This document shows, one piece after another, positions 53,409 through 60,830 of a stretch of DNA of 64,000 nt. Below the pieces are notes generated by a model that saw nothing but the letters and a program-made list of their open reading frames with translations, made no database searches and was not told the origin of the DNA. Both the position numbers and the translations under genes were made by a program. The stretch comes from an uncultured Flavobacteriaceae bacterium (GTDB lineage: Bacteria; Bacteroidota; Bacteroidia; Flavobacteriales; Flavobacteriaceae), in assembly GCA_947500435.1 (NCBI GenBank), contig CANMRV010000005.1, positions 558,001 to 622,000 on the forward strand. Direction: 5' to 3'. How positions within the stretch are numbered: position 1 is the stretch's first letter; each line of letters begins with the position of its first letter.

Positions 53409-54296
53409 ATGAAAAACCTACTAGCACTCCTAATAATCGTATGCACTATAATTTCTTGTAGTAAAATCGATACTCCCAATGTAATTGATATCATTAATGA
53501 AGATGATCCTTCTATCAGTATAGATTCGTCAAACGATACATCAACTGATTCGACTTCGGACGATGTCGCCATCTATGAAGCACCTTCATCTGGGGCTTAT
53601 GTAACCTATATTTCACAAAATTCGGTGACGCTCAATGGTTTCATCAATCATGAGAGTAGAGCATTTCCAGAGGATGATTCTTTTAAAAGAGGATTTATAT
53701 TCAGAGGTGTGGATGAAACAGATTCGAGTAATGACCAAATTATCGAACTTGAAGGGGAAATACCATATTTTACAGGTACCTATTCATTTGATTATGCTAT
53801 TGATGCTTTAGAACCGAATACGACCTATTACTATGCCACATACACCAAAAATGGTGATTCAGAAAAAAGTGATTGGGAATCATTTACTACTTCTGAAATG
53901 TCTTGTAATTACGATCAGGACAATTATTATAATAATGGTTTTGATTTTTGGAAAGATGCCTCGGTACAAATTACTGATGGGGAATGTTGTGGAGATGGAA
54001 GCATAGGTTTCAAATTTGGCTCTTGGCCCAATACCTTTGAGATTCGATTTAACGAAAAGGACGGTGGTTATCCACAAACAGGACAATATTTTGGAGTAGA
54101 TTACGGATTTTCAGGTACTCATATTGAAAAAGACCTGGTACTTTCTACCAATCAAGTATGGATTGAATATCACTCTTCAACCGAAACAGAACTATTTTTG
54201 GAAAATGATGGCGAAAGAATCACATTGACATTTTGTAATACAATATTACGAGATGGGTCTATTTTAGAAGGCAAGGTCTCTGTGGCTATTCCTTAG
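53409..54296 (+). CDS. Lipoprotein with fibronectin-III-like domain
   Basis: A 295-residue lipoprotein (IIVCTIISC, Cys at residue 17) with a low-complexity Ser/Asp/Thr linker (residues ~30-55), a fibronectin type III-like domain ending in YDAIDALEPNTTYYYATYTKNG, then a C-terminal beta domain with many acidic and aromatic residues. It is probably surface displayed. Function unknown. Confidence 0.8.
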   Translation: MKNLLALLIIVCTIISCSKIDTPNVIDIINEDDPSISIDSSNDTSTDSTSDDVAIYEAPSSGAYVTYISQNSVTLNGFINHESRAFPEDDSFKRGFIFRGVDETDSSNDQIIELEGEIPYFTGTYSFDYAIDALEPNTTYYYATYTKNGDSEKSDWESFTTSEMSCNYDQDNYYNNGFDFWKDASVQITDGECCGDGSIGFKFGSWPNTFEIRFNEKDGGYPQTGQYFGVDYGFSGTHIEKDLVLSTNQVWIEYHSSTETELFLENDGERITLTFCNTILRDGSILEGKVSVAIP

Positions 54297-54415
54297 AGTG
54301 TCATGTTTTTAGTTTAATCATATCCAACATTCTGGCATAAAATTTCGATGAGGGTTCATACCTAGCCCGGTGCTTCTGATTGGTGAGGTGATAGGAATCA
54401 GGAGCTTTTTGGTTT

Positions 54416-55246
54416 TCACTCTTCCGAGACGGGCACCGGTGTGGTGGGCAGTGTATCTAAATGCTTTTGGTGCGCTTCCACTTCCCACAAATAGATTTCA
54501 TTTAGGTATTCATTGTAGTGGTCTTGTCTTTTGTAGACGAAGTGCTTTTGCGTTAATTCCAAGTGGTTTTTGGCCTTTTCTATATCACCTAATTTTTCAT
54601 AAGTTTTGGCCAGACCAAAATGTGCTTCACATATTTGTTCTGACTGTGCCAATGCTCTGTTGAATTCTGAAATAGCTTTTTCATAATTACCAAGTTCATA
54701 TTCACAAAGACCCAGGAAAACAAAGGTCTGAACGTCCGCCCAGTCCTCTCCGTTGTTTTCGATTGTACGATTGAAGCATTCAATCGCTTTTTTATAGTTC
54801 TTCTTTCCAAAGTAACATTCTCCACGGAGAAAATCGATGTCTTCACCCCAAGGAGCATCTACCACTCCTGGTGTCAAGCTATCCAATCTATCAAAATCGG
54901 CCAAGGCATCATCATATGCCCGTAACTTGCCTAATTTCATCCATCCTCGGTAGCCTAAGTGTTGTGCAGGATTTAGCTCAACGGCCCGATCTAAGAGTTC
55001 AAAGCCTTTGGCAAAATTTCCATATTTGTTCCAGGCTACCGATTGTTCAAAAAAGACATCGGAATATTCTGGATGCTGCCATTTCAATAGATTGAACATT
55101 TTTTGTGAAAACAAAGAACCCTGAGGTCCTGCCAATTTAAAACGTGTTTCTTTTGGGGCTAGAAAAATAAAATAAGTCATGCCTAAAATGAATATCGTAA
55201 AAATGGACGAAAACAGGATTTTCAATATTTTGATGAACAGTTTCAT
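54416..55246 (-). CDS. TPR-repeat protein
   Basis: A 276-residue protein with one N-terminal membrane helix (residues ~8-26) and several TPR motifs (WNKYGNFAKGFELLDRAVELNP, YFGKKNYKKAIECFNRTIENNGEDWAD, YELGNYEKAISEFNRALAQ, YEKLGDIEKAKNHLELTQ). It scaffolds protein complexes at the membrane. It lies 4 nt after the TonB-C-like gene on the same strand, so the two probably form an operon. Confidence 0.88.
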   Translation of the reverse strand: MKLFIKILKILFSSIFTIFILGMTYFIFLAPKETRFKLAGPQGSLFSQKMFNLLKWQHPEYSDVFFEQSVAWNKYGNFAKGFELLDRAVELNPAQHLGYRGWMKLGKLRAYDDALADFDRLDSLTPGVVDAPWGEDIDFLRGECYFGKKNYKKAIECFNRTIENNGEDWADVQTFVFLGLCEYELGNYEKAISEFNRALAQSEQICEAHFGLAKTYEKLGDIEKAKNHLELTQKHFVYKRQDHYNEYLNEIYLWEVEAHQKHLDTLPTTPVPVSEE

Positions 55247-55249
55247 AGG

Positions 55250-55756
55250 CTAAAAAATATCAGTCACACGACCTTTCTCTATTTTGAAGTTGATATAGTA
55301 ATAACTATCATACGTTTTTTCGGTAAAGCCTCCTGCCTGCCAGCCATCCAATTCACTGACCAACTTGATTAAAGCGTCAACTTGCGATTTATCAAAATCG
55401 GTAGCTTTGATATCTTTATCGGTTCCTTTTGCCCTGAACAGACCAATTTCGCCATTACAGTTGACTATGAAACGAATAGCGATATTCCCATCTTTTTCTC
55501 CAAAAGAGATTTGGTCTTTTTCAATCCCCGGTAAAAATTGTTGTTTGATGGCTCTTTTCCCCCCAGAATACGCGGTTGAAATATTATAGTATTGAAAAAT
55601 TCTATCTGGATTACAAATACTAAGTTCCTCTTTGTCTACGGACATGTCATATTCAATAGGTTCAATAAAATTAGAAACCCAGTTGTTAAGAATCACATAT
55701 GTGCCAATGGCTAAGATGCCCGAAATGAGTAAATAAATGTTCCAAAAGTTTTTCAA
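55250..55756 (-). CDS. Membrane protein with TonB-C-like domain
   Basis: Starting from a TTG at 55756 (KNFWNIYLLISGILAIG), the protein has one N-terminal membrane helix and a C-terminal domain like the periplasmic energy-transducer domain of TonB (GNIAIRFIVNCNGEIGLFRAKGTD ... ALIKLVSELDGWQAGGF). The stretch upstream to 55804 encodes a Cys/Gly-rich segment in a different sequence context and is probably not translated. It may move a partner in the membrane. Confidence 0.65.
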   Translation of the reverse strand: MKNFWNIYLLISGILAIGTYVILNNWVSNFIEPIEYDMSVDKEELSICNPDRIFQYYNISTAYSGGKRAIKQQFLPGIEKDQISFGEKDGNIAIRFIVNCNGEIGLFRAKGTDKDIKATDFDKSQVDALIKLVSELDGWQAGGFTEKTYDSYYYINFKIEKGRVTDIF

Positions 55757-55811
55757 GTTTTTTTGTTTTATTGGTTCAATTCGCCCGTCGCATCCGGCAA
55801 GCACTAATATG

Positions 55812-55865
55812 ATTCACTAGTCGCACCTGTCCGCCTTTTTTGGACGGAGACGAGTGCCAGTAGGG
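55812..55865. repeat. Hairpin repeat family, copy 1 (GTCGCACCTGTCCGCC type)
   Basis: TCGCACCTGTCCGCC and GGACGGAGACGAGTGCC flank a T run and form a hairpin. Copies 2 (58851-58906) and 3 (63611-63665) share the same order. In this copy the block lies between the last cassette and the TonB-C-like gene. Confidence 0.7.
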
Positions 55866-55930
55866 TTTTTAGGTTTAATTGCTTACTCGGTATGCCACTA
55901 GTCACAGACTAGCGGTAGCGGGGGGGCTTT

Positions 55931-55940
55931 GTTGGTAGCA
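55931..55940 (-). other. End core of the lipoprotein cassette (GTTGGTAGCA)
   Basis: On the minus strand the gene at 55958-56383 is followed by TGCTACCAACAAAGCC, the same AAC-AAAGCC end found after the other cassette genes. TGCTACCAAC is complementary to the cassette start at 56391-56400 in 9 of 10 positions (one G:U type change). The rest of the attC stem continues into a hairpin around CCGCTAGTC/GACTAGTGG. Confidence 0.55.
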
Positions 55941-55957
55941 GTTTTTATGCGTTCAAC

Positions 55958-56383
55958 CTAAAATTTCACTTCGATTATAAACCCAGATGCACCTGCTGAT
56001 TTTTGGTAATTACCCCAATTAAGCGAATCCAAAATTTTATCCCCTTTGTGCAGGACTAACGAGTCCATTTTAGACAGTCTCCGAAAATTGTCAGGGCTAT
56101 CTAATACTTTTGGAATTTCTTCAAAAAGCAGCGAAAATATCAAATCACTTTCACTTTTATTCTCCTTAATGATTTGATTAAGATTAAATCGATACAAACT
56201 TGTGTTATCTACTTTTGCTAAAATCCGTTTTGTAGAAATATTGTTTTTCAAATCTTTCTCAATATAGTATTTAACCGTTCCATATTCCGTTTTCTCTTTT
56301 GTGATTAGTTCCTTATTCACATTACAAGAAACAAATAGAAAGGATAAATAAAATGCTACTAAGACTAATTGATTTCTTTTCAT
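55958..56383 (-). CDS. Cassette lipoprotein, unknown function
   Basis: A 141-residue lipoprotein (LSFLFVSC, Cys at residue 20). The mature part has KYYIEKDLKNNISTKRILAKV and a C-terminal LNWGNYQKSAGASGFIIEV, with no enzyme motif. It is the only gene between matched cassette ends (GTTGGCAGCA at 56391-56400 on the minus strand; TGCTACCAAC at 55931-55940). The IS1182-family element sits 20 nt upstream of it. Confidence 0.75.
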   Translation of the reverse strand: MKRNQLVLVAFYLSFLFVSCNVNKELITKEKTEYGTVKYYIEKDLKNNISTKRILAKVDNTSLYRFNLNQIIKENKSESDLIFSLLFEEIPKVLDSPDNFRRLSKMDSLVLHKGDKILDSLNWGNYQKSAGASGFIIEVKF

Positions 56384-56402
56384 TTTAAATTGCTGCCAAC
56401 GG

Positions 56403-58076
56403 GAGTCTGCGCAGAAACCCTGTTTTGAATAAAAATAAGTGATTGGTTTTGATTTATAGAGATGTGCGGTGTGTTTTACGGATGATTTTTTTGTGTATAG
56501 AATAAGTTAGTTTGAAAAATAAAGTGGCATGCAATGGCGGGAAAGGAGCCTAATAGGCCGGATAATTTAAGTTCAAGCTGCTTCAGCCTGTTTTTGAGCT
56601 CTTTTGGGTCAAGGATCGAAACGATCCTTGTGAGATTATAACATATCATGATCAGGTTCACTTCCGAGAGCACGTTGTTTTTCCCTCTCATCAAGGTGTG
56701 GGTAAAACCCCATTGTCTTTTTAGTGTCCCGAACTGGTGTTCGGTAATCTGTTGCCTTAATCTGTAGTAATCGGGATTTTGTTCTACCCTTTTTTGGTTT
56801 TCCTCCAATGCCTCTTGATAAATGGAACGTTCTATAAATCGGCCGTTTTTGTTTCTGGTACACAGGTGCCTTACAGGGCATGTTTCGCAAGCTTTCCTGT
56901 TCTTGTAATGTTTGACCTTGTGGCCGGCCTTGTCGTAAACGGTCCCGTTGGTCGTTAATCTTTGGCCGTCGGGACAGGTATAGGTGTCCTGGTCTGCGTC
57001 GTATTGGAAATCGATTATGGAATAGAGCCCGTTGTGCTGTGAGGAATGTACTTTGGGCGAGGAGAAGGGTGTTATCCCGTTCTCGGTACATTTTTCCAGA
57101 TGCTTTGCCGTGGTATATCCTTTATCGGTAAGCGTTTTCATATGCTCGACGCCCAGAAGTTGTTTTGCGTCCAGCGCCATTGGCGAGAGGGCGTGGGTGT
57201 CGTTTACGGTGCCCGTATCGTTGTTGACGAAGAGTTTGTGTTTTGCGTCGCAGCCTGCCTGTACGTTGTAGCCCACGTTTACGATGTTGCGGTGTAGTAC
57301 CACGGCTCTTGCATCGGGATCGGTAAGGCTGATCTGTCTTTCCCCGCTTTCCCGTAACTGTTTTTCTATGTTGTTGTATCTCTCCTTTTTGGATTTCTGA
57401 TAGGCGATTTTTTCTTGGACCGCCTCTTGGTCCATATCATCGTCCCCCTGGTCCAACTGCTCTTGGTACTCTTGGATCTTGCCGTCGATATAATCGATGT
57501 GGCGGTCCAGTTTTTTTTGGTTGAAGTTGTTCTTCAGGGCGTTCTGTGCCCTTATCTTGAACGAATCGATTGCGATGGTCGCCCCTTCGATGAGTTCCCA
57601 GTCCCTGAGCAGTACCACAAAGTGCCTGAAGGCTTTCTTGAACGCCCCTGCATTGTCCTTTCTGAAATAGGCGATCTTTCTGGCCGAAGGCCTGAGGCCC
57701 TTTAATAGCCAGATGACCTCTAAGTTGACCTTGCAGGCATGTTCCAATTGGCGCGAGGAGCGTAGTTTGTTCTTATAACCGTAGAGATAGAGTTTGAGCA
57801 TGTCGGAAGAACGATAAGGTGGCCTGCCTTGACTGTTTAGGACATCCTTGAAGCCCAGTTCCGGCATTGGAAGGATATCTACGAACATGTCCACTATCCG
57901 CGCCCAAGAATCGGGAGCCAGAGAGGATTCGAAATCAATCATGACCAGTTGGTCCCTGTTAAAACCTGTGATAAAATCCATACTATTAAGATAATAGATA
58001 TCAGGACGTTATGGCTCAAGGAAGGTAAAGGGTAATCAACAAAGTTATTAAGAAGCGTAGGTTATTGCGCAGTCTG
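56403..58076 (-). mobile_element. IS1182-family insertion sequence
   Basis: The element is 1674 bp. The ends GAGTCTGCGCAGAAACC (56403-56419) and, on the other strand, CAGACTGCGCAATAACC (58076-58060) are imperfect inverted repeats (13 of 17 identical), flanked by the direct repeat ACGG at 56399-56402 and 58077-58080. It carries one transposase gene. It is inserted in the core of an attC-like site, splitting CCGT and TGG of the cassette junction. Confidence 0.85.
56476..57981 (-). CDS. IS1182-family transposase
   Basis: A 501-residue DDE transposase. The N-terminal part has PPYRSSDMLKLYLYGYKNKLRSSRQLEHACKVNLEVIWLL, typical of IS1182. The catalytic Asp/Asp/Glu are in TIAIDSFKIRA, NVQAGCDAKHKLFVNNDTG and EHQFGTLKRQWGFTH. 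A zinc-like CPVRHLC segment lies in between. The gene is intact, so the element could be active. Confidence 0.93.
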   Translation of the reverse strand: MDFITGFNRDQLVMIDFESSLAPDSWARIVDMFVDILPMPELGFKDVLNSQGRPPYRSSDMLKLYLYGYKNKLRSSRQLEHACKVNLEVIWLLKGLRPSARKIAYFRKDNAGAFKKAFRHFVVLLRDWELIEGATIAIDSFKIRAQNALKNNFNQKKLDRHIDYIDGKIQEYQEQLDQGDDDMDQEAVQEKIAYQKSKKERYNNIEKQLRESGERQISLTDPDARAVVLHRNIVNVGYNVQAGCDAKHKLFVNNDTGTVNDTHALSPMALDAKQLLGVEHMKTLTDKGYTTAKHLEKCTENGITPFSSPKVHSSQHNGLYSIIDFQYDADQDTYTCPDGQRLTTNGTVYDKAGHKVKHYKNRKACETCPVRHLCTRNKNGRFIERSIYQEALEENQKRVEQNPDYYRLRQQITEHQFGTLKRQWGFTHTLMRGKNNVLSEVNLIMICYNLTRIVSILDPKELKNRLKQLELKLSGLLGSFPAIACHFIFQTNLFYTQKNHP

Positions 58077-58290
58077 ACGGTTCGGCTAAGCGTAGTGCGG
58101 TAGTAAGGAAACTTTTCGTTTCCGTCTGCGCACGAAGCTAAAGCTTTTGCTTTTGCTTTTTCTTTTTTTTGTCCAAAGCTAAATCCATAAGATTTAGCGA
58201 CATTATAAATATACACAGACCTTTCTGTTTTGCCCAAAAGTCCGCATTACGTTTAGGCTTTGTTGTACCCAGTTTTTATTCCGCTATTCT
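57982..58290. other. IS end and interrupted attC-like region
   Basis: The interval contains the right IS end and, from 58077 to 58270, most of the attC-like site of the following cassette. The only open frame here would translate this structured DNA and looks spurious. Confidence 0.6.
58077..58270 (-). other. attC-like site interrupted by the IS element
   Basis: Arms GGCTAAGCGTAGTGCGG (58084-58100) and CCGCATTACGTTTAGGC (58242-58258) pair over 14 of 16 positions as perfect or G:U pairs. The right end continues to TTGTTGTACCC, complementary to the cassette start at 58758-58766. The left half of the core (CCGT|TGG on the minus strand) is split by the IS element, with its rest at 56391-56402. 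Confidence 0.6.
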
Positions 58291-58746
58291 TTATTTACTA
58301 TCCTCAATTCGTTTCTCAAATTTTGGGTTCAGTTCGATTCCACTTATAAATTCGGATTCAAAACTCCCAACCGTTATAAATTCAAAGTTTACAGAGAAGA
58401 AATGCTTTAATCCGTTTTGTTTTAAAATTAGATTCCGATTCTTTTCAGGTAATTTTTCCATTTCTAGAGTGTCCGAAATTGGTTTTTCGAATTGGTAAAT
58501 CCGCAATTGATTTGTATTCAATTCGAGTATTTTTTTCAGTCCACTCAAATCAGTTTGTACATCCATTTCCATTTGACGAACAGATAGATTTTTGAATTCA
58601 GCTCCGTTTTGAGTTTTTAAATCCGTTTTCCACCATTCAATTGCTTGATTCGGCATAAATTTGTGGATGAAGATAGAATCTAAGTCCTTGTCAAAAAGCT
58701 CCCAAATTTCTTGATTAGATTCTATTTCGAATGTGAGTTCTTGCAT
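58291..58746 (-). CDS. Cassette gene, unknown function
   Basis: Starting at the ATG at 58746 (MQELTFEIESNQEIWELFDKDL), the frame encodes 151 residues without a signal peptide. It is hydrophilic with several W/F positions and no recognised domain. A longer start at 58842 would translate the palindromic module and is rejected. The gene has matching cassette ends GGGTACAAC (58758-58766) and GTTGTACCC (58262-58270), identical over 9 nt. Confidence 0.72.
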   Translation of the reverse strand: MQELTFEIESNQEIWELFDKDLDSIFIHKFMPNQAIEWWKTDLKTQNGAEFKNLSVRQMEMDVQTDLSGLKKILELNTNQLRIYQFEKPISDTLEMEKLPEKNRNLILKQNGLKHFFSVNFEFITVGSFESEFISGIELNPKFEKRIEDSK

Positions 58747-58757
58747 TTTTTTAAATT

Positions 58758-58910
58758 GGGTACAACAATATGATAAACACATCAGTGTGTTTATCTTTTT
58801 TTTATGAGTATTCAAATTTAACATTTCAATGTTGCTAGACAAAACCTACTTAGTCAATCGTCGCACCTGTCCGCCTTTTTTTGGCGGAGACGAGCGCCAG
58901 CGGGGGGAAC
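58758..58910 (-). repeat. Cassette-leader module, copy B: core, palindrome, conserved spacer and hairpin repeat
   Basis: The module starts with the cassette core CAAC (58763-58766), has a 5-nt spacer, the palindrome GATAAACACATCAGTGTG and on (58772-58795), then a conserved ~60-nt AT-rich spacer (ATTTAACATTTCAATG, ACAAAACCTACTTAGTCA), and ends with hairpin repeat copy 2. It aligns over its full length with copy C at 63517-63665. Confidence 0.65.
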
Positions 58911-58937
58911 TACATTTCAAAAGCAATCTATAAAATA

Positions 58938-58998
58938 AAAAGTAATAGCGATTTGAATAAAAACTCAAATCGCTATTACTTTTATACGTTGTTAGGTA
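58938..58998 (-). other. attC-like end of the sigma/SRPBCC cassette
   Basis: The minus strand reads TACCTAACAACGTATAAAAG, then a perfect 19-bp hairpin AAAAGTAATAGCGATTTGA/TCAAATCGCTATTACTTTT. The end GTTAGGTA (58991-58998, plus strand) is complementary to the cassette start TGCCTAAC at 61773-61780 in 7 of 8 positions. Here the cores fit the canonical attC consensus: start GTTAGGC (GTTRRRY), end ACCTAAC (RYYYAAC). The stem could alternatively be a terminator. Confidence 0.55.
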
Positions 58999-59004
58999 CC
59001 GGCG

Positions 59005-59487
59005 TTATTTCACCAATTTAATTATGTTTTCGACCATTTCTACTCTTGCAGTCGTTAAGAAACTACTGAATTGCTCGTTAGTCATATTAGGGTTTTCAAT
59101 AAATTCAAAGTTTGATGTCCAAACAATCATTGATTTATTGTAGCCCAAATCAACTACTTTAATCGTGTTGTTCATGTTTTTTGCAGGAACGCCTTCAATC
59201 ACTTGGTAAGAATACGTTCTGGTTTCATCATTAAATCCTGTAATCTTTTCTTTGAAATGACCCTTCCCATCTGCGGAAGTGCAAACTCTTTCGCCACCAA
59301 CATTCTTTGGTCCTTTCCATTGTACTTTAGACACAAAAGATGATAACTCATCAATATTGTCCATTTTTCGAATTTGTTCCCATACGTCGTCTGCGGAACT
59401 TTCTATTTCAGTAACCAAAGGGGTTTGTGCTTGTAATATGTTCAATGTTGAAATAATTACGGTACATAAAATTGCTATTTTTTTCAT
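59005..59487 (-). CDS. Exported SRPBCC family protein
   Basis: A 160-residue protein with a signal peptide (MKKIAILCTVIISTLNILQAQ) and an SRPBCC (START/Bet v1-like) helix-grip fold (SSADDVWEQIRKMDNIDELSSFV ... TYSYQVIEGVPAKNMNNTIKVV). Such proteins bind hydrophobic ligands. It is the last gene of the sigma/SRPBCC cassette and lacks its own copy of the ECF-like promoter, so it is likely read from the promoter at 60170. Confidence 0.85.
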   Translation of the reverse strand: MKKIAILCTVIISTLNILQAQTPLVTEIESSADDVWEQIRKMDNIDELSSFVSKVQWKGPKNVGGERVCTSADGKGHFKEKITGFNDETRTYSYQVIEGVPAKNMNNTIKVVDLGYNKSMIVWTSNFEFIENPNMTNEQFSSFLTTARVEMVENIIKLVK

Positions 59488-59526
59488 AGTATTAAAATTT
59501 AAGATATTAATAAAGACCTGTTTAGT

Positions 59527-60132
59527 TTATGATTTTATTACGGTAGCTTTAGGGTACTTTTTCTTGATTTCTTTGTATTTATTAGTACCTCCAGTAACGC
59601 GTTCACCGGTTTCTACATAGTGCTTTAGTCCGACCAGAGTTCCGGACAGTTGTTTTTTGAATCCTCCTTTTGCTAGCATTCCAAGAAAAGCTGGTTTGGT
59701 TCTAAATTGAAACTCGTAGGATGCTGTTGATGTACCATCACCATTATCTTTTACGCTATAAAATGCTTGTGAATTGTCAAAGTTCAAAGGAAGTTTTGCA
59801 CCGTCAATAACCACATTGCGCATTAGCATATTTTCATTATCAATTTCAGAAATACGTTCTTTAGACCATTGTGTTCCTTTCGCATTAAAATTACATTTGC
59901 GTTCTGCTCCTAATTCTCCCTTTAAAGAATTATTTGTGTATGTTGATGTATAGATATATGGTGAGAAATTAGATATCTCTCCATAGTCTAAAACCATTGC
60001 TTCCCAAACACGTTCGGCGGTTGCGTTTATTTTCATTTCTACTTTAACTGTACGGAATTTCTTTTCCATACTTTGAGCCGATGCATTAAGGCTCATTAGA
60101 CTTATTAGTGCGATTGAGAATATTGATTTCAT
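59527..60132 (-). CDS. Exported SRPBCC family protein
   Basis: Starting at the ATG at 60132 (MKSIFSIALISLMSLNASAQ), the protein has a signal peptide and an SRPBCC fold (EMKINATAERVWEAMVLDYGEISNFSPYIY ... STASYEFQFRTKPAFLGMLAKGGF). A start at 60144 is also possible. The promoter-like motif at 60170-60201 lies in front of it. Paralogue of the genes at 60203 and 59005. Confidence 0.82.
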   Translation of the reverse strand: MKSIFSIALISLMSLNASAQSMEKKFRTVKVEMKINATAERVWEAMVLDYGEISNFSPYIYTSTYTNNSLKGELGAERKCNFNAKGTQWSKERISEIDNENMLMRNVVIDGAKLPLNFDNSQAFYSVKDNGDGTSTASYEFQFRTKPAFLGMLAKGGFKKQLSGTLVGLKHYVETGERVTGGTNKYKEIKKKYPKATVIKS

Positions 60133-60169
60133 TGTGACTGTCATAGTTTGAATTTTTAAGTGCCATTCC

Positions 60170-60201
60170 TTTGATACGGTATTTGAATTGGTGTTACAAA
60201 A
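60170..60201 (-). promoter_or_regulatory. ECF-type promoter copy 3 (TTTTGTAACAC-N13-GTATCAAA)
   Basis: Reading on the minus strand, TTTTGTAACAC (60201-60191) and GTATCAAA (60177-60170) are separated by exactly 13 nt. The same two blocks with the same spacing occur at 60734-60765 and 61721-61752. It lies about 38 nt before the SRPBCC start at 60132. Confidence 0.75.
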
Positions 60202-60202
60202 C

Positions 60203-60706
60203 CTAAGCAGCTTTCTTCGCCAATTTTTCCAATTCATTGGCTTTGTTTTCACTGGGATTTCCTGTTTCAATAAAGTGTTTCAAATCATTTGGGATGTGAA
60301 CAAGTTGCTTTTTCAGTTGCATCTTCATCATTGGATTCATTATGCTACCTACTAAGCCTTTGGTTTTTACGATTAGATGCATGTTCACTTTAGTCTTATC
60401 GGAACTTATTTTGGTCAGTTGCCAATTATTGATTGCCGTATCTACAAAAAATGGGAACCCTTCAATGACTTCGTATTCAAGTATATGATTGTTTGAATCA
60501 AATTTTCTGATGACTTCTTTAATTTTGCCCGATGGCAATTCACAGGCTCTATTATTTGAGGGTGCCCCATTAATTATTGGTGGGCCAAAAGCGTTAGAAT
60601 GATTTATACCTGATGCCCATTTATAAGCATCACCAAATTGATGTCCCAATACGTCCCAAACCGCTTCTATTGGTTTGTTAATGATAATTTCTTCTTTAAA
60701 TTCCAT
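60203..60706 (-). CDS. Cytoplasmic SRPBCC family protein
   Basis: A 167-residue SRPBCC protein without a signal peptide (MEFKEEIIINKPIEAVWDVLGHQFGDAYKWASGINHS). The helix-grip motif and the C-terminal helix (LKHFIETGNPSENKANELEKLAKKAA) are complete. It has its own promoter copy at 60734. It is a paralogue of the two exported SRPBCC genes downstream. Confidence 0.86.
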   Translation of the reverse strand: MEFKEEIIINKPIEAVWDVLGHQFGDAYKWASGINHSNAFGPPIINGAPSNNRACELPSGKIKEVIRKFDSNNHILEYEVIEGFPFFVDTAINNWQLTKISSDKTKVNMHLIVKTKGLVGSIMNPMMKMQLKKQLVHIPNDLKHFIETGNPSENKANELEKLAKKAA

Positions 60707-60733
60707 GTCAATAAATTTTATATGATTTACTGT

Positions 60734-60765
60734 TTTGATACATGAATACGTAATGTGTTACAAAA
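60734..60765 (-). promoter_or_regulatory. ECF-type promoter copy 2
   Basis: On the minus strand, TTTTGTAACAC (60765-60755) and GTATCAAA (60741-60734) are spaced by 13 nt, as at the other two sites. It precedes the SRPBCC start at 60706 by 27 nt. Confidence 0.78.
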
Positions 60766-60769
60766 CCAA

Positions 60770-60802
60770 AAAAGGTCACTTCCTTTAGAAGTGACCTTTT
60801 TC
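60770..60802 (-). terminator. Terminator after the sigma factor gene
   Basis: AAAAAGGTCACT pairs with AGTGACCTTTTT around an 8-nt loop. It lies between the sigma gene and promoter copy 2, so the SRPBCC genes start a new transcript. Confidence 0.8.
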
Positions 60803-60830
60803 ATCTATTTAATTGAAATTTTAGATGAAT

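Noticed and set aside
55250..55804. Start of the TonB-C-like protein at 55804
   Set aside because: The first 16 residues come from a GC-rich segment next to the hairpin repeat and lack any membrane or signal character; the TTG at 55756 fits better, though this is not certain.
56636..57271. Several open frames within the IS element
   Set aside because: They are frameshifted or antisense shadows of the intact transposase gene.
58016..58237. Open frame between the IS and the next cassette
   Set aside because: It translates the IS end and the structured attC-like region with a low-complexity Lys/Ala run.
58747..58842. Upstream extension of the cassette gene at 58291
   Set aside because: It would translate the palindromic leader module, which is conserved as DNA and not as protein.
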